This document shows positions 56,651 to 64,000 of a DNA stretch of 64,000 bases, piece by piece; position 1 is the first letter of the stretch, and each line of letters opens with the position of its first letter. The stretch covers positions 124,001 through 188,000 of the forward strand of contig JACCIC010000226.1 of the NCBI GenBank assembly GCA_018907035.1. Direction: 5' to 3'. Source of the DNA: Sycobia sp. Sy_11 (taxonomy: Eukaryota; Arthropoda; Insecta; Hymenoptera; Epichrysomallidae). The notes beneath the pieces were generated by a model, which did no database searches, was not told the DNA's origin, and worked only from the letters and a program-made list of their open reading frames with translations. Position numbers and translations under genes: made by a program.

Positions 56651-57452
56651 CCGTCGGCGTCGATATTAACTAGCCGTGCTAATAAAGATCACGACATAGA
56701 TATCAAAGAAATTTCAGCCCGTCACCCGGCCCAGCGACCCACCACCGCAATGGACCGAGGAAAATACAAGAACGTATCACCCAGATACCGGTCACCCTCC
56801 CCTAGATATCGAAACCCTCCACCATCTCCTAGATATCAGTCCTCATCACCCTCATGAATTAGACGCCCATTCATACAACGATACGGAGATCCCTTATATA
56901 GCTATAACTATCGAAGCTCCAAGCACACCTAACTCATCATCGTAAATGCCCGAACGGCTCTATAGCTCATTGAGCCGAGATAGAGATCTAAGACTACCAA
57001 TACCGTGATAAACGGCGATCACCAGTCAAACACGATAGAAATAAACGAGATTATAGTGATCAATACTCACCACGTCAGAGCGCATGACGCAGCAAGGGCA
57101 GATTGCAAGATGATAAAACAACTTGCTGGACATGCAAGAAGCCTGGGCATTAAGCAGACAGTTGACCTGATAGAAAGCAGATTCACTGCTAAGAATGTGG
57201 TGAAAGAAATGTCACGACGAAAAACTGCCCGCGTTGTGGCCTACGATACAAATGGGAAAATGCGTAAGGGAAGAGGAGCCCGGGGTTGATCTCGACACTT
57301 CATACAGCACGACTCCGATTACAGATTGCAGTGACCATGACTGCTTCAGAGCCAAAGATGAGATGAATACGTATCCAAACATCAGGCTACAAAACGAAGA
57401 AAATAGATTTTTTTCAATCGTGGAACTGATGGGCAAGATATACCCTGCACTG

Positions 57453-57460
<8 letters not shown>
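56630..57460 (+). pseudogene. Gypsy zinc-knuckle and protease start, truncated
   Basis: A Pro/Ser/Arg-rich linker (56630-56857; SPRYR repeated five times with variants) is followed by zinc-knuckle-like 'TCWTCKKPGH' (~57118-57147) and 'ECGERNVTTKNCPRCG' (~57190-57240). Then 'RFFSIVELMGKIYPALID' (57402-57457) is the entry to a retropepsin, up to the catalytic Asp of D-T/S-G. At that codon the frame enters (TA)n and then Helitron sequence, so pol is lost. Frames are broken by stops. Confidence 0.75.
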
Positions 57461-57492
<32 letters not shown>

Positions 57493-57542
57493 ATATCTAT
57501 ATATATCATATATCATATCATATCATATCATATCATATCATA
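57458..57542. repeat. (TA)n and (ATATC)n microsatellite
   Basis: A (TA)n run to about 57505, then seven or more ATATC units up to the Helitron start. It replaces the gypsy protease sequence after the catalytic Asp. Confidence 0.9.
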
Positions 57543-58275
57543 TCATACTAATTTATAAAGACAAAGCGTGTTTTTGTTTGTACGCGATAACCGAAAAAAC
57601 TACTGAACCGATTGTTCTGAAATTTGACATATAGAGTCTATATTATCTTGGGAAGGACATAGGTTATGTTTTTTCTTGAAAATCATTTTACTTATAACAA
57701 TAAATTAAGTTAACAGTTTTAGTGGTCATTTTCACCAGCGACAACTAGGTGGCGTCTTGAATCACGAACATCAATTCAATGTAGTCGGCTTAAAGTATTA
57801 ATACCAGGCCTGCTCAAGTAAATGTTCATATCCAACATTGGGATTCGTATACTAAAGAAGGTGTGACGTTAGTCAGTATTACCTTTTTTGTTCTTCAGGT
57901 TAATCTGACACTACTCTTACACCTTATGGATATCTTTTGCTTTTGTAAATTTTATTTTCTCTTACGTGCGAAAACTCTCTCTCTCTCTCTTCTTCTCTTA
58001 TAAAATGGTTCTGTATGCTAAATCATACTGAATATAGTTTGTGACGATAAATTATATTTTTATTTTTATACATTGTATTAACTTCAGAATTGTGACAAGA
58101 GACCATGTTTTTTTTAGTTCGAACAAAAGAAATAATGGCAAAATAGGATTCTTTACCAACAACTAAGAAACTATGTACATATAATTAAAATATATCGTCA
58201 CTTCTGCATAAAAAGGCAATATCCATCGCCTATTTAAAAAATATGCTATGCGAATACCAACATTTTGCTTGAATT

Positions 58276-58338
58276 TCAGTTAATATCACTACGAAAATAT
58301 TCACGGTATTTAATTGAATAAACGGAAATATAAAAAGT

Positions 58339-58375
<37 letters not shown>

Positions 58376-58469
58376 ATGTATATTATCTTGTACATGTGAT
58401 ATAGACATAGTTTAAATACGGTTTCTACTGAGTAATATTTTATTGGCGTGTACGGGCGGTTGATTACGA
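58276..58469. other. Helitron internal sequence with (TA)n
   Basis: Contains (TA)n at 58340-58372. The minus-strand 127-codon frame 58276-58659 runs through both microsatellite and tandem repeats and is not considered coding. Confidence 0.6.
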
Positions 58470-58950
58470 TATTCCGTTGCCTCAAGACGATTTCTATACG
58501 TAGTTTACGTAGTTGTGTGTTCGGATGATAGAATGCGATGTCCAGGTGTCTCTGGGCGATTTCTACGGGGAATATTGTATTTAGTTGATGGAAAACGAGA
58601 TCCAGGTATGAGGAAATCAACTGCTGTCGGAAGATTCGTGTTGGGACGGTAAAATACAATATCTAGGTCTTCCCAAATGACTTCTAAGGGGAGTATTGTG
58701 TTTAGTCGTTAGAAAGCGATGCTAGCTTTTTTGGGCCGACTTCTACTGGGACTATCGTGTTTAGTTGGTAAGAAACCATGTTTAGATATGTCGGGACAAC
58801 TTCTAGGGGGAGTTTCATGTTCGTATCATAGAATGCGATTTCCAGGTGTTTTGGAACGACTTCTATGTGGAATTTCGTGTATAGCTGGTGGGAAACAGAA
58901 TCCAGGTATGTCAGTACGAGTTCTATGAAGAGATTCGTATTTTATTATTC
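58470..58950 (+). repeat. ~60-bp tandem repeats inside Helitron
   Basis: About eight diverged units containing GACTTCTA-GGGGAGT-TCGTGTTTAG and AAACGAGATCCAGGTAT-type blocks, recurring at roughly 60 bp (for example GACTTCTA at ~58680, 58739, 58799 (AACTTCTA) and 58858). Reading them through gives a 20-residue period in the frame 58719-58928; I take that as a by-product of the repeat, not a gene. Confidence 0.75.
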
Positions 58951-59392
58951 GAACACTCATACTCCCAGTAAGAGTCGTCCCGGGATATGTGGTCATTGAA
59001 TTCTACCTCCCCAACACAAAGCTCTATATAGCAGGCGTCTCGAGAAAGTTCTTATAGTCCGAACATTATACTCTCCGAAAACGTCGTCTTGAGAGATTTG
59101 GACATCTTGCTCTACCGCTTGAACTCGAAAGTACAATTTTTCCCATAAAAGTCGTATGTAATATGCATGTGTGTATGTTTGTATAAAATAGTCGGCAAAA
59201 TATCATTTTTTTGAAGTGGGCGCTACATTGAAGCAGCTTTTTATACAGAAGCGGCGGTGGGTAAATTACGGTCAATTATTTATAGAAATATAGATTTGTA
59301 TATATAAGAGTACTTTTTACATAGATATCATTGAATTTTTTATGAAATTGGATATATTATTATCTCGGACGAAGCCGAGACAGAGGATGCTA

Positions 59393-59393
<1 letters not shown>

Positions 59394-59456
<63 letters not shown>

Positions 59457-59491
59457 CACACAAGCACATTAATTTCAACAAAATTCTGAAA

Positions 59492-59533
<42 letters not shown>
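59394..59533. repeat. (TA)n tracts after Helitron 3' end
   Basis: A ~60-bp TA run starts at the base after CTAG, and a second (TA)n lies at 59497-59533. Confidence 0.95.
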
Positions 59534-59537
<4 letters not shown>

Positions 59538-61005
59538 GAATATAATATATCTATGGTGAGCTTATAAAATTTAATGTATATCAGTAATCATGTCGCAGTA
59601 AATAAAGTATATGTATAATCAAAATAAGTAAAATTTTACAATTAGTATTAATAAAATCTACAATATTTATTTGAAATATTCTGTTGAAAACACAAGATAC
59701 GTAATTTTTGTCTATAGTATTTCTGATGAACGATTGAACATGTATCCATGTTACAAGTATTATTTTAAAAATGTTATTCATATAACAATAGTCAATAAAA
59801 ATCCATTCGTTTATACATTCGTTCAAAAAAGTAGAGTATTAATGCCCTAAACGAATTGATAGAGAAATTTAAAAGACAGCATAACATTCAAGCTTATAGA
59901 ATTAACAATTATTATTTATCACTAGCTATATGTAGTACATGAATGGCTAAGGTTTTAGATTACGAACCAAAGGATTAACCGGGATTAATGCTTTGACAGC
60001 CGCTTAGGTAGAAAATAGTTTTTAGCAATGAAAAATAAAATGATATCTATAGATTGTTTAAAAACAAGAAAGAAAGTAAAGAGCAAGTCTTGAATTCGCT
60101 GAGAATATCTTGAAAAGGTAAGGCAAAAACTTGAGCCTAAAATAAGGAAATAAAATGCCTTGTTTTTCACATGTCTTCAACAAACTATTGCTGTCATAAA
60201 CGGGGTACAGACCTTTATAACCATCGCATTGACTGCCATTTAGCTTTTACCGTCGCACAGAAGTTCAGACGATCTATCAATCGTCGATTGTTTCTACACT
60301 TTCGCTGCTCTGGCGAAAATTCCCTCTCTCAACTATAGGGCTGTCCTATAATAAAAAATATATGCTATTCGCTGTAAATTAGCGCCGAAAAATATCTCCT
60401 CTAATTTTGAGGAAACAACGGTTGCGGACGCGGAGAAAACAGCACTGTGTCTCTAGCTTTTGTACAGGGCAGTATAGTTATTTTGAAAAACCTTCAGATA
60501 CCGACGTTCGGGTCGGTGCGCAGCATAAGGAGAAACTGCGCAGGTTCTCTTTCACATCAGACCTCACCTTGAAGACTAACTGTGGGTACGCTAACCCTCA
60601 GAATAGTTGGATCGTAAGAGATAGAGAGAGAAAGAGAGAGACACAGAGCGTGCTCATATTGTATGTAAAAGGTGACATTTGTCCTGCGTATATATTATAG
60701 TAATTTTCGTTTGTTTTAAAAATATAACATAATATTTTATTATAGTCATTAGTAATTTTTTTCTTTACAGTACATTTGGTACACACATCTATATTATTCT
60801 TAATTTTCATTGTTATACAGTCACTTGGCTCTTTCCTCCAGTAATTGAGTGGAAGTTTTTTATACCACCTATTGCAATGTAATAAATAGTTTTAGTTTAA
60901 TATGAATGTTTGTACTTGATTTATGTATTCCTCATCCTCGAAATATCCATTACTGTTAACGTACGTTATACAGCATATATATAGCCATTGTCGAATATTA
61001 TTTTA
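59534..61005. other. AT-rich DNA, no gene recognised
   Basis: 59540-60180 is AT-rich. 60240-60700 is more balanced, with a 97-codon frame (60407-60700) rich in Arg/Ser and a (GA)n tract at 60618-60640; no domain is recognised. It could be the leader or LTR of the BEL/Pao fragment that follows, but nothing proves it. Confidence 0.4.
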
Positions 61006-61009
61006 TACA

Positions 61010-61555
61010 TATTATTCAAAATTCATAGAGGTTAACAAATTTGTTTGCAAAATTTGGACCAAAGCCCGCGCAACGCATGCAAAAATAATCGCGGATGATG
61101 AAGTCGTGATAGACAAATAAAAAGACGTCTTTTCGAAGTAACAGGCCGCGTACGAGGATGCATTAAATTTTTTATTGCCGCTAGAAGCTACGTTTAAAAA
61201 GGACGATGGATCAGATAGGCGAGATGAATAGCCGAGATTAAATAGGCGAAATCATACAAGATCTCAATCCTCATCTAACTAAAATCAGAAAATTAGATCT
61301 GTCTCATTTATTAAGGAAACATGAAGATTGGGATATTTTTTATGATGTTTTTATGTCGCTCGTTCACAACATTCTATGCATAGAAGGCAAAACGAAATTG
61401 CATTACATTAAATCGTACCTTAAGGGCCCGGCGGCAGATCTGGTAAAAGATGTCGGTCTAGTAAATTACAAACGCGAACTAGGCTTCCATGTGGCAGTCG
61501 CTGTGGTCCGCTTCTATAATCCTCTTATTACGGTTTTAAATCATATGAGGGTTGC
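61010..61555 (+). pseudogene. BEL/Pao gag fragment
   Basis: 'LLPLEATFKKDDGSDRRDE', then 'WDIFYDVFMSLVHN' and 'KTKLHYIKSYLKGPAADLVK' (61395-61450) and 'RFYNPLITVLNHM'. F-x-x-L-V/I-H-N … K-L-x-Y-L-K-x-x-L-x-G-x-A is the conserved BEL/Pao gag core. Upstream frames are broken by stops. The sequence ends where a mariner relic begins (~61545), so the mariner interrupted this gag. Confidence 0.8.
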
Positions 61556-62480
61556 TATTTATCTAACTCGTGAAAATTTACATGCGATGATTTCTTACGA
61601 TTTTCGACGTGGCTTATCAAAAAAAGAGTGCATCGATCAACTTAATTTGATTTTTGGCAATGAAGACTCATCCTTGGCCACTGTGAAACGCTGATATAAT
61701 GAATTTAATCGTGGCCGCAGTTCTCTCCAGAACGAGTTCCGTGAAGGTTGTCCAAAAACGGTTGTTGTAATAGAAAACATTGATGCTGTGCGCGAACTGA
61801 TAAAGCAAGATCGTCATACGAAATACCGCGAAATTGAGGTATCTTTGGACATTAGTATGACAAGCATCAATAAGATATAGAATGATCATTTAGGTGTTAA
61901 AAAGATTTGTTCACGTTGGATTTTACATAATTTGACAAAAGCTGAAAAAGATGCTCGTATCAATTTGTGCAAACAAATACTTCAAAAATACAATCGCGAT
62001 GCATCAAAATCTACACAGGTGACGAATCTTGGATCTACGCGTATGAGCCCGAAACAAAACAGCAATCCACTGTATGGGTCTTCCAAGACGAGCCCAATCC
62101 CACACACTTGTTAGTGCTCGAAGCACCTCGGAGCAAATGATCACCAGTTGCTTCGGAATAACTGGACATGTGGTAATCGTGCCGTTAGAACAACAAAGAA
62201 CGTTGAATTCTGAATGGTACATAACCATTTGTTTGCCAGAAGTGCTTTGTGAAATATAAAAAAACAACCGGGAACGAAGAATCATTCTTCATCATGACAA
62301 TCAAAATCAAAAACATCGAATTGATGGATAATCCATCTTATAGTTCTGATTTGGCATCTATCGACTTCTTCTTATTCCAGCACATCAAAAATTAATTTTT
62401 TCAACGTTTCTCGGCAGCTGAAAAAACCTTTGATCCATTTAAAAACCATTTCAAATTTCATATTAAAGTGCGAAATTAAA
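61546..62480 (+). pseudogene. Mariner transposase relic
   Basis: N-terminal DNA-binding part: 'MISYDFRRGLSKKECIDQLN', 'SSLATVKR', stop, 'YNEFNRGRSSLQNEFREGCP'. Then 'DRHTKYREIEVSLDISMTSI' and 'NDHLGVKKICSRWILHNLTK'. After a frameshift: 'AYEPETKQQSTVW' (~62040-62080), 'ILHHDN' (second Asp, ~62285), 'SSDLASIDFFLFQHIKN' (third Asp, ~62340-62395). It has at least four stops and several shifts. The right end and TIR are not found. A different mariner lineage from the one at 9287 (sequence motifs differ throughout). Confidence 0.85.
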
Positions 62481-62870
62481 ATAATCGGATAATGATCCCT
62501 ATTAGCGATCGAATGCGCAAGAATCAAAACAATGCGAGCGCGAATATCGAATATACCTGCCCCGCGAAAGTAGGCCAAGGAAGAGCAGAGGGAGACTCGC
62601 GCGCGTCGCGATAGAGAGCGCAGCAGCTGCACGGCAACCAGCATGGGGAAGATGCCCCACGCCTCCTCCCTACCCGCGCCGACAAACTCTGGATACAGTA
62701 AAGACACTAGCCACTGTATTTCGAGCGCCCCATTTTTATTAAATAATAGAAAACTCCCGCTTATGGTACTTTTATATTATTTAATATTTAGCACACATAT
62801 AAAATCATACGTGTAAATAAATATAATTATAAATATAAAAATAATTAAGCATGTATAAACATCCCCAAGA
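62481..62870. other. GC-rich patch, unknown
   Basis: 62560-62700 is CpG-rich (CTCGCGCGCGTCGCGATAG) amid AT-rich DNA. A minus-strand frame 62372-62707 spans it without a recognisable domain. Possibly an LTR fragment; there is no second copy here. Confidence 0.35.
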
Positions 62871-63780
62871 GCAAAAGTATATGATTAATTATTATATGCA
62901 TAATGATTATTATCATTATATTCTGTTATAATAACTATCATTATTATTATAACGAAGCATATTTAAAAAATTGATAGAACTCAATATTATCATAATTATT
63001 TATCATTGCTATTAGCATAATAACCAAATTTTAACGCAAGAGAAATCTATGATTAATTATTATTTAGATAATTTTAATTATTCTATTTTGTTATAATAAT
63101 TATCGTTATCATTATTATTATTATTAAATATTACCTAGAATATGAGCGAACTAAATTAAGAAGTATTATTTTAAAACAGCGCCGAAATTATTACAATAAT
63201 AATTTATATTATAGAAATACAAACGTCTCCACGGACAAAAATATCAACTTAATCATTATTCCTATTTTTCGCGCCGCTTACATTATAATAGTAAGTTTAA
63301 AATCTTATGTACCAGGGAACTAGTATTCAGTTTTGCCTTACTGAAGCAGAAAACGAAATATCAATATAAGTTCTAATACTACGGATAAGGACTGGCCTTT
63401 TATACCTTAGTTTTCTACCCGCAATCAAGTTTGGACACTGAGAACTATAAGTAGGGCCTCCGAGCTAGAGGCGATTTTTCAAGTCGTTTTACCTTAACAA
63501 TATTGCTCTTGGAAGCTGTTGGAAGTCCTACTTGACTTATACACTTCCAAATAACGAAGTTGCACAGCCAATTATTATTATAATTTGTTATGATAATTAT
63601 CGTTATTATTGTTAAATAAATATCCGAGAGATTTAAATTACGAATTATAATTATAAGACAGCGTCGAAATCATGATAAGAATACGAACGTCCTCAAGGGC
63701 AAAGTCGCAAATTAGCATTAGAATTCGTATAATTATAATGCGATTATTATTATTATATTACAGTAAAATTATTATTTTTT
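62871..63780. repeat. Diverged AT-rich tandem repeats
   Basis: Phrases such as TATGATTAATTATTAT (62880, 63049) and GTTATAATAATTATCGTTAT (63092; similar at 62925 and 63585) recur at about 169 bp and then about 495 bp (three units). A linked GACAGCG/ACAGCGCCGAAATTATTAC block occurs at 63176 and 63657. Consistent with a decayed satellite-like array of ~165 bp units. Confidence 0.55.
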
Positions 63781-64000
63781 GGTGGCTCAATACGAAATTA
63801 GCTGAACGGTGGCGTAAACACCCGATCGACTGATGTTTCGTGTATAAAAGGGCAAAATTTTCATGCTAAAAGCAGTTCTCTCGGCAATACGGCTGAAAAA
63901 TGCTACCTAGAGATGACTCCAGAGGTCTAGTAATCCTGCCTGCTCGAAAGTCTTGAATAGTAGAGTCGTGATCCTGGTTGCGTGGCGCTCCATTAAAGAC
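63781..64000. other. End of window, no gene recognised
   Basis: Balanced composition with no open frame or domain identified. May be the start of another feature beyond the window. Confidence 0.5.

Larger units (their letters stand above)
57543..59393 (+). mobile_element. Nonautonomous Helitron
   Basis: Probable 5' end TCATACTAATTTATAAAGAC, followed by TTTGTACGCGATAACCG and ACTACTGAACCGATTG, a phrase common near 5' ends of animal Helitrons (family knowledge). The 3' end has a 6-bp hairpin TCTCGG-ACGAAG-CCGAGA (59363-59380), 9 nt, then CTAG (59390-59393) followed by T. No Rep/helicase coding is present, so it would depend on an autonomous partner. Related 3' ends sit at 33986 and 36143. Confidence 0.75.

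Overview
This window looks like nuclear DNA of an insect, perhaps a hymenopteran such as an ant. That is inferred from AT-rich intergenic DNA with short GC-rich islands, small GT-AG introns, and a mix of mariner, Tc1-like, BEL/Pao, Ty3/gypsy, Copia, Penelope and Helitron remnants. Only two host genes can be defended, and they are adjacent on the + strand: a 12-exon DExH RNA helicase of the DHX57 type (24379-31377) and a two-exon mitochondrial ribosomal protein L41 gene (32461-33177). Most other coding signal is mobile-element debris.

Layout. 1-2500: AT-rich, no gene. 2530-2770: GC-rich island that may be a first exon. 4175-5690: internally deleted Ty3/gypsy relic joining gag-like, RNase H and partial integrase sequence. 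5690-7301: unplaced open frames, including a 232-codon frame with leucine-rich-repeat-like spacing. 7650-23559: one Ty3/gypsy element of about 15.9 kb with LTRs of about 2.2 kb, a 4-kb AT-rich leader, decayed gag-pol and a polypurine tract. Its 5' LTR carries a complete 1286-bp mariner (9287-10572); the 3' LTR keeps the matching empty TA site. 24379-31377: DHX57-like gene. Intron 5 holds a Penelope-like element with inverted terminal arms, an RT/GIY-YIG frame and a hammerhead-like motif. 32461-33177: mRpL41.

33986-44300: nested accessory DNA. A Helitron-type end (36143) is split by a Tc1/mariner-superfamily element (36233-43759), which is split by a Copia element (37059-42117) with 373-bp LTRs, 5-bp target duplications and an inserted minisatellite. 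45792-45990: tRNA-like, SINE-like unit. 47930-51450 (minus): BEL/Pao relic. 51730-52026: 297-bp mariner deletion derivative. 55840-57460: Ty3/gypsy gag/zinc-knuckle/protease relic cut off where a nonautonomous Helitron begins (57543-59393); the Helitron contains roughly 60-bp tandem repeats. 61010-62480: BEL/Pao gag fragment interrupted by a decayed mariner. 62870-63780: diverged AT-rich tandem repeats.

The two host genes act in RNA metabolism and mitochondrial translation; nothing suggests a functional link beyond adjacency. No candidate defence system, gene cluster or CRISPR array was found. The unusual content is structural: the nested insertion chronology, splice-like signals around the gypsy leader, the hammerhead-like motif in the Penelope element, and the unplaced LRR-like frame.
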